Below, in pieces: positions 41,403-50,027 of a stretch of 64,000 bases of DNA. Each line of letters begins with the position of its first letter. Within the stretch, counting starts at the first letter, position 1. The DNA lies in contig NZ_JAINFJ010000009.1 in the NCBI RefSeq assembly GCF_019966595.1, positions 62,001-126,000 on the forward strand. Reading direction: 5' to 3'. Under the pieces are notes generated by a model. The model ran no database searches. It saw only the letters and a program-made list of their open reading frames with translations, and was not told the DNA's origin. A program made the translations under genes and the position numbers. Source of the DNA: Oricola indica (GTDB lineage Bacteria > Pseudomonadota > Alphaproteobacteria > Rhizobiales > Rhizobiaceae).

Positions 41403-43001
41403 TTACTCGGCGAGATCGACGCCTTCGAAGTTGTGGCCACCAAGCGGGTCCATCTTGTAGCCGGTGACGTTCGAACGCATCGGCATGTGGACAACCGAGT
41501 GGGCGATGGTCGCCCACGGCGCCTCGCGCTTGAAGACGACCTGGGCCTCCTCGTAGAGCGCCGTGCGCTCTTCCTGGGTGCCGGTCTTCGCCTTCATGAT
41601 CAGGTCGTTGAACTCCTCATTGCACCACTGGGCGCGATTGGCGCCGCCGACGCCGTCGCAGCCGAGCAGCACGGCGAGGAAGTTGTCCGGATCGCCGTTA
41701 TCGCCGGTCCAGCCGAGAAGCACCGCGCCGTCGCGGTCTTCAGCTTTCGAGCGCTCGAGATACTCGCCCCATTCATAGGAGACGATCTCGACCTCGACGC
41801 CGATCTTGGAGAAGTCCTCCTGGATCACCTCGGCCATGCGGCGCGCGTTCGGGTTGTACGGACGCTGCACCGGCATCGCCCAGACCTTCATCGACAAGTC
41901 GGTGACGCCTGCTTCCTCGAGCATCGCCTTTGCCGCATCCGGATCGTACGGATCGTCCTCGATGGAGTCGTTGTAGGACCACATCGTCGGCGGGATCGGA
42001 TTCTTGGCCGCCTGGCCGGCACCCTGGAAGACCGTGTCCAGGATCGCCTGCTTGTTGATGGCCATGTTCAGGGCCTTGCGCACCTTGGCGTTGTCGAACG
42101 GCGCGACCTTGGTGTTGTAGGCGAGATAGCCGACATTCAGGCCTTCCTGCTCCATCACCGTTATGTCTTCATTGTCCTTCAGCGACTGCACGTCGGCCGG
42201 GTTCGGATACGGCATCACGTGGCACTCGCCCGCCAGAAGCTTCTGCTGACGCACCGCGTTGTCCGTGGTGATGGCGAAGACCAGATCGTCGATCGGCTGC
42301 TTGCCGGCATAGTAGTCGGGAAACGCCTTGTAGCGGATGACCGCGTCAGGCTGGTAGGCCACGAACTGGAACGGGCCGGTGCCGACGGGCTTCTGGTTCA
42401 GGTCGGACTTGGTGTCGGACTCGATGAGGCTGTCGGCATATTCCTTGGAGACGATCGAGGCGAAGTCCATGGCGAGGTTCGCGACGAACGGCGCTTCCGG
42501 CCGGGTGAGCACGAATTTGACCGTCATGTCATCGACCTTCTCGATCGACGAGACAAGGTCAGGCATCGACATCGCGTTGAAGTATTCCCAGCTCGCGCCT
42601 TCGACATAGGAGAAATATGGGTTCTCCTCGTCCATCTGGCGCTCGAAGGTGAAGATGATGTCGTCGGCGTTCATATCGCGCGTCGGCGTGAAGAAGTCCG
42701 TCGTATGAAACTTGACGCCCGGACGCAGCTTGAAGGTGAACTCCAGGCCGTCGTCGGAGACTTCCCAGCTTTCAGCGAGGTCCGGAACAACATTGGTCGT
42801 ACCCGGCTCGAACTGGACGAGACCGCTATAGACCGGCTTGGAAGAGGCGTCGAAGGTCGTGCCGGCCGTGTAGAGCGCGGTGTCGAAACCCTCCGGCGAA
42901 CCTTCGGAACAATAGACCAGCGTCTTTGCGCTGGCGGCGGATGCCAGACCCGATGCGAGAATTGTCGCAGCGAGTAGCGAAGTTAGTTTCCTGATTTTCA
43001 T
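41403..43001 (-). CDS. dppA: Dipeptide ABC transporter periplasmic binding protein DppA
   Basis: A 532-residue SBP of the peptide/nickel (cluster C) type. The signal peptide is MKIRKLTSLLAATILASGLA, cleaved near ASA-KTLVYC. LVYCSEGSPEGFDTALYTAG, LAESWEVSDDGLEFTFKLRP, GTGPFQFVAYQPD and FDNAKVRKALNMAINKQ are typical DppA blocks. The Cys pair usual in DppA (near LVYC and in LLGCDG/QWCNEE) is present. GGGAGCAATC precedes the start. First gene of the operon; the 242-base upstream gap to panE presumably contains the promoter, which I could not pin down. Confidence 0.96.
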   Translation of the reverse strand: MKIRKLTSLLAATILASGLASAASAKTLVYCSEGSPEGFDTALYTAGTTFDASSKPVYSGLVQFEPGTTNVVPDLAESWEVSDDGLEFTFKLRPGVKFHTTDFFTPTRDMNADDIIFTFERQMDEENPYFSYVEGASWEYFNAMSMPDLVSSIEKVDDMTVKFVLTRPEAPFVANLAMDFASIVSKEYADSLIESDTKSDLNQKPVGTGPFQFVAYQPDAVIRYKAFPDYYAGKQPIDDLVFAITTDNAVRQQKLLAGECHVMPYPNPADVQSLKDNEDITVMEQEGLNVGYLAYNTKVAPFDNAKVRKALNMAINKQAILDTVFQGAGQAAKNPIPPTMWSYNDSIEDDPYDPDAAKAMLEEAGVTDLSMKVWAMPVQRPYNPNARRMAEVIQEDFSKIGVEVEIVSYEWGEYLERSKAEDRDGAVLLGWTGDNGDPDNFLAVLLGCDGVGGANRAQWCNEEFNDLIMKAKTGTQEERTALYEEAQVVFKREAPWATIAHSVVHMPMRSNVTGYKMDPLGGHNFEGVDLAE

Positions 43002-43243
43002 GATTGCTCCCGTTTACAAACTCTAACGTTTCAGAAGACGGTTCCGCGCGGCTGGCGGAACGGCAGTCTGCATCTCTCCCGATGCGGAAGAGGGGAGCAA
43101 AGCCCGAAAGAAGGGCGATTGCAATACGCCGTTTTTGATTTCTTTTCCAATCGATCAAAATTCGGCGTGAGCATGTTCATGCATCTGGTGCCGAAAGGTT
43201 GGATTGGACGCCGTCGGTCCCCGCGCTCGGCCTCCGCGCGATC

Positions 43244-44245
43244 TTATCCCAATACGGCGCGTTTCAGCTCTTCGCCGGTGAAGGCGCGTTGCCCTTCGCC
43301 GGAAAACGCCGCCTTGACGAGAGCGATGATACGGTCGTTGGCGGGTGTCGCAACGCCTGTCTTGCGACCGAGCGCCGCGATCTCGCCATTCAGCCAGTCG
43401 ATCTCCGGCTGCCGCCCGCGCTCCAGGTCGAGAAGCATGGACGCCTTGGCGTTCTCATCGACATCCAGCATGCCGCGCGCGACACGGAGAAACAGCCAGT
43501 TCGGCAGGGTCAGGATCGGCGCCAGCAGGTTGGGCGGCGCCTTGCCCGCCTTCGCCGGAATGATGCCGGCGGCCTTGAAAACGGTCAGCGCTTCCCGGAT
43601 CAGCGCGGCCATCACCAAACGGTAGGGGCGGATCGCGAGCTGCCGCTTCAGCGGCATGCCGGAGAGCGTGTTGACGGCGTTGTTGAGATTGTAGAGCAGC
43701 TTGCCCCACTGCACGGATTCGATATCCGCTGATACCGCCGACGGGATGCCCGCCGTGTCGAATGCCTCGACGAGAGCTTGTGCGCCCCCGCCTTCGCCGA
43801 TCACGATTTCTCCGCTGGTCGCACAATGAAACCGGTTCGTACCGATTTCGGCCACGTTGAAGCCGACCATGCCTGCGAGAACGTTGCGGGGCGCAAGGCA
43901 CTCGGCCAGCACGGCGGGATTGGATATGCCGTTCTGCAGGCTGACGATCAACGCGTCGGGCCCGGCGAGCGGTGCAAGGGTTTCCGCGGCACTGCGTGTT
44001 GCGATGCTCTTCACGCAGACGAGAATGACGTCGCAATCGGCGAGCGCCGACACGTCCTGCGAAAAGATGAAGCTGCCGTTCGCGGCGAAGTGTTCCGTGC
44101 CGTCATAGCGCGTTATCAGGATGCCATCCGCAAGCCGGTCGCCCATCGCGGCACGGCCCACGAGAACAGGCATATGACCGGCGGCCGCCAGCGCGCCGCC
44201 GACATAACAGCCGACCGACCCCGACCCCATTATCCCGATCTTCAT
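43244..44245 (-). CDS. panE: 2-dehydropantoate 2-reductase family protein (PanE/ApbA)
   Basis: A 333-residue NADPH-dependent reductase; PanE makes pantoate for coenzyme A synthesis. The Rossmann motif is KIGIMGSGSVGCYVGGAL, the ILVCVKSIATRSAAE block follows, and the catalytic Lys lies in VQWGKLLYNLNNAVNTLSG. Length is slightly above the 300-residue E. coli enzyme. Paralogues of this family acting on other 2-keto acids are common, so the pantothenate role is probable but not certain. Divergent from the NDUFA9-like gene. Confidence 0.87.
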   Translation of the reverse strand: MKIGIMGSGSVGCYVGGALAAAGHMPVLVGRAAMGDRLADGILITRYDGTEHFAANGSFIFSQDVSALADCDVILVCVKSIATRSAAETLAPLAGPDALIVSLQNGISNPAVLAECLAPRNVLAGMVGFNVAEIGTNRFHCATSGEIVIGEGGGAQALVEAFDTAGIPSAVSADIESVQWGKLLYNLNNAVNTLSGMPLKRQLAIRPYRLVMAALIREALTVFKAAGIIPAKAGKAPPNLLAPILTLPNWLFLRVARGMLDVDENAKASMLLDLERGRQPEIDWLNGEIAALGRKTGVATPANDRIIALVKAAFSGEGQRAFTGEELKRAVLG

Positions 44246-44417
44246 GTTCCAGGCTCCGTTCGCGCATGCCGGATTACAGTGGCGATACGCCCGCTTTCGT
44301 CAAGTCCGTCGGCCCGAAGCCCGCATAGGCGGCAACTGCGCCAATTTTTCCCTTCACCTGCGTCGCCGAAAGCGGTAGGTGACGCATAGGCCAAACCGTA
44401 CGATCCCGGAGTAATTC

Positions 44418-45416
44418 ATGACCGAGAAAACCTTCCTCCCCAAAGTGGTGACGGTGTTCGGCGGGTCCGGGTTTGTCGGCAGACACGTGGTCCGCGCCCT
44501 TGCCAAGAATGGCTACAGAGTGCGCGTCGCCGTGCGCCGTCCGGATCTCGCCCTTCACCTTCAGCCGCTCGGCGACGTCGGACAGATTACTGCCGTGCAG
44601 GCCAATCTGCGCCATCGCTGGTCGATCGAGCGTGCGCTGGAGGGCTCGGACGCGGCCATCAATCTCGTCGGTATTCTGTTTGAAAGCGGACGGCAGAGTT
44701 TCGCCGCGGTCCAGGATTTCGGCGCGCGCGCCGTCGCCGAGGCATGCGCGGAGGCGGGCGTTCCGCTCGTTCACATGTCGGCCATAGGCGCCGATCCGAA
44801 AAGCGCGTCCGACTACGGCCGCAGCAAGGCCGCCGGCGAGGCCGCTGTCCTTTCCGCGTTGGGGGACAAGGCGGTCATCATGCGTCCGTCGATCGTGTTC
44901 GGGCCGGAAGACGGCTTCTTCAACAAGTTCGCCGACTTGGCGCGTTTCCTGCCGGCCCTGCCGCTGATCGGCGGCGGCGAGACGAAGTTCCAGCCGGTCT
45001 ATGTCGGCGACGTCGCCGATGCCTTCGTGCGCGCTGTCGATGGTTCGCTTGAAGGGGGCAAGGTCTACGAATTGGGTGGCCCGGAAGTCGTATCCTTCCG
45101 CGAATGCATGCAGGAAATCCTCAAGATCACCCGGCGCAAGCGGCTCCTCGTCGATATCCCGTGGTGGCTCGCGCGGATCCAGGGGCGCATCTTCGGCATG
45201 CTGCCCAAGCCGCTGCTGACCGTCGATCAGGTCGAACTGCTCAAGTCCGACAATGTCGTCTCTGACGAAGCGGAGACCGAGGGACGCTCGTTTGCCGGCA
45301 TCGGCATTCGCCCGACGACGATGGATGCGATCCTGCCGACTTATCTCTGGCGCTACCGCGAGACCGGCCAGTTCACCAAGCCGGCCGCGCCTTCGGAAAC
45401 GGGCGGCGCTGCCTGA
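44418..45416 (+). CDS. NAD(P)-binding complex I NDUFA9-like protein
   Basis: A 332-residue extended/atypical SDR. The N-terminal nucleotide motif is VVTVFGGSGFVGRHVVRALA; LPLIGGGETKFQPVYVGDVA and KVYELGGPEVVSFRECM are typical of the NDUFA9-like family, conserved in alphaproteobacteria and mitochondria. The role is accessory to respiratory complex I, stabilising the peripheral arm; catalytic Tyr-Lys motifs are incomplete. The nuo operon is not in this window. It ends 2 bases before the TauE/SafE gene, so the two are probably co-transcribed. Confidence 0.9.
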   Translation: MTEKTFLPKVVTVFGGSGFVGRHVVRALAKNGYRVRVAVRRPDLALHLQPLGDVGQITAVQANLRHRWSIERALEGSDAAINLVGILFESGRQSFAAVQDFGARAVAEACAEAGVPLVHMSAIGADPKSASDYGRSKAAGEAAVLSALGDKAVIMRPSIVFGPEDGFFNKFADLARFLPALPLIGGGETKFQPVYVGDVADAFVRAVDGSLEGGKVYELGGPEVVSFRECMQEILKITRRKRLLVDIPWWLARIQGRIFGMLPKPLLTVDQVELLKSDNVVSDEAETEGRSFAGIGIRPTTMDAILPTYLWRYRETGQFTKPAAPSETGGAA

Positions 45417-45418
45417 AT

Positions 45419-46174
45419 TTGGACACCGTCCACTTGCTGCCCGAGGCGATTTCCGGTTCGGCCGCGGCCATTCTGATTGCCACCAGTATCTTCACATCAG
45501 CGACATCCGCCGTTTTCGGACTTGGTGGCGGCGTCATGATGCTCGTGTTGATGAGCCTCTTCATGCCGGTCGCCGCGCTGATCCCGGTGCATGGCGTGGT
45601 TCAGCTGGGCTCAAATCTCGGCCGCGCCTATCATTTGCGCCGATTCGCGGTTCCTTCGATGATCCTCCCTTTTGCGGCGGGTGGCGTGATCGGTGCGCTG
45701 GCTGGCGGCGCCGTTGTGACCGAACTGCCGGAAGCGCTGCTCAAGACGATCCTCGCGGTGTTCATTCTCGTGATCACCTGGGTGAAACTGCCGCCATTGC
45801 CGTTGGTAAAATCTCCGCCCGTCTTCGCGATCGGCGGTGCGGTGACGACGGCTCTGACGATTTTTCTCGGCGCGACCGGTCCGCTGATCACGGCGCTGAT
45901 GGCAAAGACCTTCGAAACCCGCCATCAGGTCGTCGCCAATGCGGCGGTCGCCATGACGATCCAGCACCTGCTGAAGGTGGTGGCATTCGGCATTCTCGGC
46001 TTCGGTCTTGCACCGTGGCTGCCGCTGGCCTGCGCGATGATCGTGTCCGGCTATGCGGGAACGATGATCGGCGCCCGGCTTCTCGACACAATGGATGAGG
46101 CGCGGTTTCGATTCTGGTTTCGAATCGGCGTGACCGTTCTCGCGGTCGAACTTCTGCGTCGCGCCCTCTTCTGA
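45419..46174 (+). CDS. TauE/SafE family (sulfite/anion exporter-like) permease
   Basis: A 251-residue membrane protein with about eight helices. The SFT-type repeat motif SATSAVFGLGGGVMMLVLMS near the N-terminus and TIFLGATGPLITALMAK in the second half are hallmarks of TauE/SafE. It probably exports or imports a sulfur-containing anion; specificity is unknown. The start appears to be a TTG at 45419, just after the upstream stop, because no ATG occurs before the first helix. That suggests translational coupling. Confidence 0.86.
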   Translation: MDTVHLLPEAISGSAAAILIATSIFTSATSAVFGLGGGVMMLVLMSLFMPVAALIPVHGVVQLGSNLGRAYHLRRFAVPSMILPFAAGGVIGALAGGAVVTELPEALLKTILAVFILVITWVKLPPLPLVKSPPVFAIGGAVTTALTIFLGATGPLITALMAKTFETRHQVVANAAVAMTIQHLLKVVAFGILGFGLAPWLPLACAMIVSGYAGTMIGARLLDTMDEARFRFWFRIGVTVLAVELLRRALF

Positions 46175-46177
46175 CGA

Positions 46178-46984
46178 TTAGCCGACCAGATAAAGCCCGA
46201 TCAGCCCCGCCGTGCCGACGAGGATGCGCCACAGGGCGAAAAGCCGGAAGCCATGCCGCGACACATAGTCGAGCAGGTATTTCACCACGAAGACGCCCGC
46301 GATGAAGGCGGTGATGAAGCCCGCGCCGATGATGATTGCGTCGTCGAAGGACAGGACGTTGCGGTTTTTGAAGAGATCGAGCGCGAAGGCGCCGGTCATG
46401 GTGGGCATGGCGAGGAAGAACGAGAACTCCGCCGCCGAACGCTTGTCGGTCCCCATCAGCAGCGCGCCTGCGATGGTCGCGCCCGAGCGGGACGTGCCGG
46501 GGATCATCGCCAAACACTGGCAAAGCCCGATCTTGAAGCACAGGCCGAGCGGGTATTCCGTGACGTCGGTATAGCGCGGCTTCAGCGGCAGGCGGTCGAT
46601 CCACAACAGGATGAACCCGCCGACGATCAGCACGATACAGATCAAGAGTGGCGTCTCGAACAGCACCGTCTTGATGAAGTCATGCGCGAGCGCGCCGATC
46701 ACGGCCGCCGGAAGGAAGGCGAGCAGAATGCCGCCGACGAAATGCTGCGTCTTGCGGTCAGAGGGCAGCGCAACCGCCATTTGCCAGAGCCGCGTGAAGT
46801 AGACGGTCAAAATCGCCAGGATCGCGCCGAGCTGGATCAGCACCTCGAATGTTTTTCCGGTTGATTCGAAGCCGAGGAAATGGCCGGCCAGCAGCAGATG
46901 CGCTGTCGAGGAGACGGGGATGAACTCCGTCAGCCCCTCGAGGATGCCGAGAAGAAGTGCTTCGACGATCGTCTGGTCAGCCAT
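46178..46984 (-). CDS. uppP: Undecaprenyl-diphosphatase UppP (BacA)
   Basis: A 268-residue integral membrane phosphatase that recycles undecaprenyl pyrophosphate for cell-wall synthesis; overproduction gives bacitracin resistance elsewhere. The conserved [20 protein letters not shown] near the N-terminus and [19 protein letters not shown] in the middle hold the active-site Glu, Ser, Arg and Thr. Length is normal. The start at 46984 (MADQTIVEA) was chosen by homology; the Shine-Dalgarno is poor. It converges with the TauE/SafE gene with only 3 bases between the ends. Confidence 0.96.
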   Translation of the reverse strand: MADQTIVEALLLGILEGLTEFIPVSSTAHLLLAGHFLGFESTGKTFEVLIQLGAILAILTVYFTRLWQMAVALPSDRKTQHFVGGILLAFLPAAVIGALAHDFIKTVLFETPLLICIVLIVGGFILLWIDRLPLKPRYTDVTEYPLGLCFKIGLCQCLAMIPGTSRSGATIAGALLMGTDKRSAAEFSFFLAMPTMTGAFALDLFKNRNVLSFDDAIIIGAGFITAFIAGVFVVKYLLDYVSRHGFRLFALWRILVGTAGLIGLYLVG

Positions 46985-47064
46985 GGGTGTTATCCGGTTC
47001 TCGTCCGCCGGGCGGCGGCACTTTCGCGCGGCATACACGAAAACCGGATCGGATTACCAGCCCA

Positions 47065-48015
47065 TCAGCCCTGCTTCGTTCGGACGCGATAGGCCAGCCG
47101 GTCGGCCCATTCAGGATGCTTGTCGAACTGCGCCGCCGCGAAGGGGCAGATCGGGATGATCTTGCGCCCTTCGCGTTGCGCATCCGCCATCAGCGCCTCG
47201 AGCAGCCGCAGGCCGGTGCCCGTGCCGCGAAACGCGTCCGGAACCTCCGTATGGTCGATGATGAGCTGGTTCGCACCAGTCAGCCGGTAGCTCATTTCCG
47301 CGATCGTGTCGGCCGGTCCGCGCACGAGGTAGCGCCCCTTGCCTTCGGCGTCCTGCTCGCGGTCAACCGGAAGTGAATGGATATCCGCGAGGCTTGCGCG
47401 GATCTGCGTCATGAATTCGCCAATGGCATCGACCTCGACCTGCGCGATTTCGTGGCCGCCGCGATGCCAAACGCTTTTCACCGTCGCGCCGCGCGATTCG
47501 AGGCCGTCGATCAATTGCCCCGTTGTCTCAGGCGGGCAGATTGGATCGCTTCCGCCGGCCGTCACGAGGATCTGCCGTCCGGCAAGCTGGTCGCCTGCCG
47601 AGATGTCCCACGGGATCAGCGGATGCATCAACACCGCGTGGCTGACTATTTCCGGGGCTTCCAGCATGATCGAGGCGAGGATGTTGGCGCCATTCGAATA
47701 GCCGAGCCCGACGACGCGCGACGGTTTCAGCCGCTCGACCTGCGCGGCGAGGAACGCCGCCATCGCCCGCGTGCGCTCCGCCAAATCGGCCATGTCGTAG
47801 ACACCTTCGCCCGTGCGCTTGAAGTAACGCAACGCGCCGTTCTCCGAGACGTCTCCGCGCGGCGCGACGACGATCGCCTCGGGAAAATGCGCTCGCCCGT
47901 AATCGAGAAACTGCGTCTCGTCGCCGCCGGTGCCGTGAAACACGAACAGCACCGGATTGCCGGGCCGGTAATCTGGACCGGGCTTTTCCGCGAAGTGATA
48001 TGGATTGTCCGGCAT
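47065..48015 (-). CDS. Fusion of an alpha/beta-hydrolase (carboxylesterase type) with a GNAT-like domain
   Basis: A 316-residue two-domain protein. Residues 1 to about 205 form a phospholipase/carboxylesterase-type hydrolase: NPVLFVFHGTGGDETQF, the nucleophile elbow VVGLGYSNGANILASIML, a catalytic Asp candidate in GGSDPICP and the final His in VWHRGGHEI. Residues from about 225 form a small YjdJ/NATD1-type GNAT domain: LIIDHTEVPDAFRGTGTGLR and IIPICPFAAAQFDKHPEW. The start at 48015 has ACAGGACC upstream. Both active-site sets look intact. The substrate is unknown. Confidence 0.85.
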   Translation of the reverse strand: MPDNPYHFAEKPGPDYRPGNPVLFVFHGTGGDETQFLDYGRAHFPEAIVVAPRGDVSENGALRYFKRTGEGVYDMADLAERTRAMAAFLAAQVERLKPSRVVGLGYSNGANILASIMLEAPEIVSHAVLMHPLIPWDISAGDQLAGRQILVTAGGSDPICPPETTGQLIDGLESRGATVKSVWHRGGHEIAQVEVDAIGEFMTQIRASLADIHSLPVDREQDAEGKGRYLVRGPADTIAEMSYRLTGANQLIIDHTEVPDAFRGTGTGLRLLEALMADAQREGRKIIPICPFAAAQFDKHPEWADRLAYRVRTKQG

Positions 48016-48135
48016 TGGTCCTGTCCTGTGCGTCTCGCGGGGTCGATCGCTGTGGTGTCCATATAGGGCGATGGCGCGGCTACGATCCAGCCGCAGGAGC
48101 CGCGATTGGCGCGATCTGGAACATGAGGGGATGAA

Positions 48136-48297
48136 ATGGCGGGGCACGGCTACGAAAGCGGACGGCTCGATCTCCCGTTCGTCGGGATCGATCTCGTCGA
48201 GGGCGCGCCGGACTATGATCCGTCAGGTTTGAAAACGACGCTGGCCGCTCAACTCCTGCTCAACGTGATCGGCCGCGTCCTGCAACACCGCTTCTAA
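48136..48297 (+). pseudogene. Internally deleted agmatinase-family gene (53-codon minigene)
   Basis: The frame encodes 53 residues that join the agmatinase/guanidinobutyrase N-terminus (MAGHGYESGRLDLPFVGI) to its C-terminus (IDLVEGAPDYDPSGLKTTLA, then AQLLLNVIGRVL and a short end). Full enzymes are about 320-350 residues, so the whole metal-binding core is gone in frame. The junction falls on the Val-Gly-Ile that occurs in both ends of the intact protein, so a short-repeat deletion is likely. Start codon, GAGGGG ribosome binding site and stop are all intact. The stop overlaps the convergent Lrp gene. It cannot be a ureohydrolase. Confidence 0.75.
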
Positions 48298-48758
48298 AGC
48301 GGCAATGCGCTGGTGTCCTTCAGCGTTTCGAGCGCGATCGAGGTCTTCACGTTCTGCACCGCTTCATGCGGCAGCAGCATCTCGTTGACGAAATCCGACA
48401 GGCCGCGGAGGTCTCTGGTGACGACCTTCAGGATGTAGTCCATCTCTCCGGTCAGCGAATGCGCTTCCTGCACCTCAGGCAGGCGCGCCATGAGGTCGGC
48501 GAACCGCGCCGCATTGTTGCGGTTGTGGGTCGATAGCGTCACCGTAATGAAATTGACCAGCCCGAATCCCGTCTTCTCGCGATCGATCCGTGCGTGATAG
48601 CCGGCGATGAACCCTTCCCGTTCGAGCCGGGCGCGCCGCCTTGAGCATTGCGATGGCGACAGGTTGATGCGCTCTGCCAGATCGTTGTTCGTCAGCCGCG
48701 CGTCTTCCTGTAGCGCCGCAAGGATTTTGCGGTCCTGCATGTCCGGTTCGTTATCCAT
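48294..48758 (-). CDS. Lrp/AsnC-family transcriptional regulator
   Basis: A 154-residue regulator. The N-terminal helix-turn-helix (residues about 8-55) includes ILAALQEDARLTNNDLAERI and SPSQCSRRRARLEREG; the C-terminal RAM/AsnC ligand domain has EAHSLTGEMDYILKVVTRD. It is divergent from hppD with a 118-base gap containing palindromes, so it probably controls tyrosine catabolism in response to an aromatic amino acid or its keto acid. The end overlaps the stop of the agmatinase remnant. Confidence 0.93.
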   Translation of the reverse strand: MDNEPDMQDRKILAALQEDARLTNNDLAERINLSPSQCSRRRARLEREGFIAGYHARIDREKTGFGLVNFITVTLSTHNRNNAARFADLMARLPEVQEAHSLTGEMDYILKVVTRDLRGLSDFVNEMLLPHEAVQNVKTSIALETLKDTSALPL

Positions 48759-48810
48759 GACGCCGTTTCCTCATTCAATGCACAAAACATGCGTCATGAT
48801 GGATTTCGGC

Positions 48811-48857
48811 GCGTCAGAATGCAAACACCTTGCAGCTTAGCTGCGCTATTCTGACGC
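48811..48857. promoter_or_regulatory. Nested inverted repeats between the Lrp-type gene and hppD
   Basis: The 10-mer GCGTCAGAAT (48811-48820) recurs inverted as ATTCTGACGC (48848-48857). Inside it, GCAGC-TTA-GCTGC (48832-48844) forms a smaller palindrome. A further GCGTCA is at 48791. Multiple phased sites are typical of Lrp-type operators; binding is inferred from position. Confidence 0.55.
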
Positions 48858-48876
48858 ATATCAGGCATGGAGGAAC

Positions 48877-49992
48877 ATGATGGGACCTTTCCCGCACGAC
48901 GCCCCGAAAGCGGAAATAACGACCGACAATCCAGCCGGCACGGACGGTTTCGAATTCGTCGAGTTCGCCCATACGGATCCGAAGGAACTCGAAACCTTGT
49001 TTGCGCGCATGGGCTATGTGCCGGTCGCGCGCCACAGGTCGAAGGCGATAACAGTCTGGCGGCAGGGCGACATCAATTACCTCGTCAATGCCGAGCCCGG
49101 CTCGCATGCCATGCGTTTCGTCGAGGAGCATGGTCCCTGCGCGCCGTCCATGGCCTGGCGCGTCGTCGATGCGAAACACGCTTTCGACCACGCGGTCTCG
49201 AAGGGCGCGACACCCTATGAAGGTGATGACAAGGCGCTAGACGTCCCGGCCATCGTCGGCATCGGCGGTTCGCTGCTTTATTTCGTCGAACGCTACGGCG
49301 ACAAGGGATCGGCCTATGACGCCGAATTCGAGTGGATCGGCGAGCGCGATCCGAAGCCGCAAGGCGTCGGCTTCTACTATCTCGATCACCTGACCCACAA
49401 TGTCTATCGCGGCAACATGGACAAGTGGTGGGCCTTCTACCGTGAGCTTTTCGGCTTCGAGCAGATCCACTTCTTCGATATCGAGGGCAAGCTGACCGGT
49501 CTCGTCAGCCGGGCAATCACCTCGCCCTGCGGCAAGATTCGCATTCCGCTCAACGAATCGACGGACGACAAGTCGCAGATCGAGAGCTACCTGAAGAAAT
49601 ATCGCGGCGAAGGCATCCAGCACATCGCGGTCGGCACGGAGCACATCTACGACGCGACCGACGCGCTGGCCGAAAACGGTCTCGCCTTCATGCCCGGCCC
49701 GCCCGAGACCTATTACGCGATGAGCCACGACCGCGTTCACGGACATGAAGAGCCGGTCGAGCGGATGAAGACCCACGGCATCCTGATCGATGGCGAAGGC
49801 GTCGTCGGTGGCGGCGAGACGAAGATACTGTTGCAGATCTTCTCCAAGACCGTGATCGGCCCGATCTTCTTCGAGTTCATCCAGCGCAAGGGCGACAACG
49901 GCTTCGGCGAGGGCAATTTCCGCGCCCTGTTCGAATCGATCGAGCGCGAGCAGATCGAATCGGGCGAATTGGCGATGGATGCAGCGGAATAG
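48877..49992 (+). CDS. hppD: 4-hydroxyphenylpyruvate dioxygenase
   Basis: A 371-residue Fe(II) dioxygenase converting 4-hydroxyphenylpyruvate to homogentisate in tyrosine degradation. Iron ligands are the His in YYLDHLTHNVYRGN, the His in GIQHIAVGTEHIYDA and the Glu in IFFEFIQRKGDNGFGEGNF. The C-terminal gating helix region is complete. GGAGGA precedes the ATG at 48877; an ATG follows immediately. It is followed by an intrinsic terminator. Homogentisate dioxygenase and other pathway genes are not in the window. Confidence 0.97.
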   Translation: MMGPFPHDAPKAEITTDNPAGTDGFEFVEFAHTDPKELETLFARMGYVPVARHRSKAITVWRQGDINYLVNAEPGSHAMRFVEEHGPCAPSMAWRVVDAKHAFDHAVSKGATPYEGDDKALDVPAIVGIGGSLLYFVERYGDKGSAYDAEFEWIGERDPKPQGVGFYYLDHLTHNVYRGNMDKWWAFYRELFGFEQIHFFDIEGKLTGLVSRAITSPCGKIRIPLNESTDDKSQIESYLKKYRGEGIQHIAVGTEHIYDATDALAENGLAFMPGPPETYYAMSHDRVHGHEEPVERMKTHGILIDGEGVVGGGETKILLQIFSKTVIGPIFFEFIQRKGDNGFGEGNFRALFESIEREQIESGELAMDAAE

Positions 49993-50002
49993 GGAGGGAA
50001 AG

Positions 50003-50027
50003 GCGGCGGCTTCGGCCGCCGCTTTTT
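50003..50027 (+). terminator. Intrinsic terminator of hppD
   Basis: GCGGCGGC (50003-50010), the tetraloop TTCG and GCCGCCGC (50015-50022) are followed by TTTTT at 50023-50027. This is a clear Rho-independent terminator 11 bases after hppD. The last bases are shared with the stop codon of the convergent MFS gene. Confidence 0.92.

Noticed and set aside
40206-42977. A 923-codon open frame on the plus strand across dppA-dppB-dppC
   Set aside because: Antisense to clear dpp genes; the product is Arg/His/Asp-rich low-complexity sequence without motifs.
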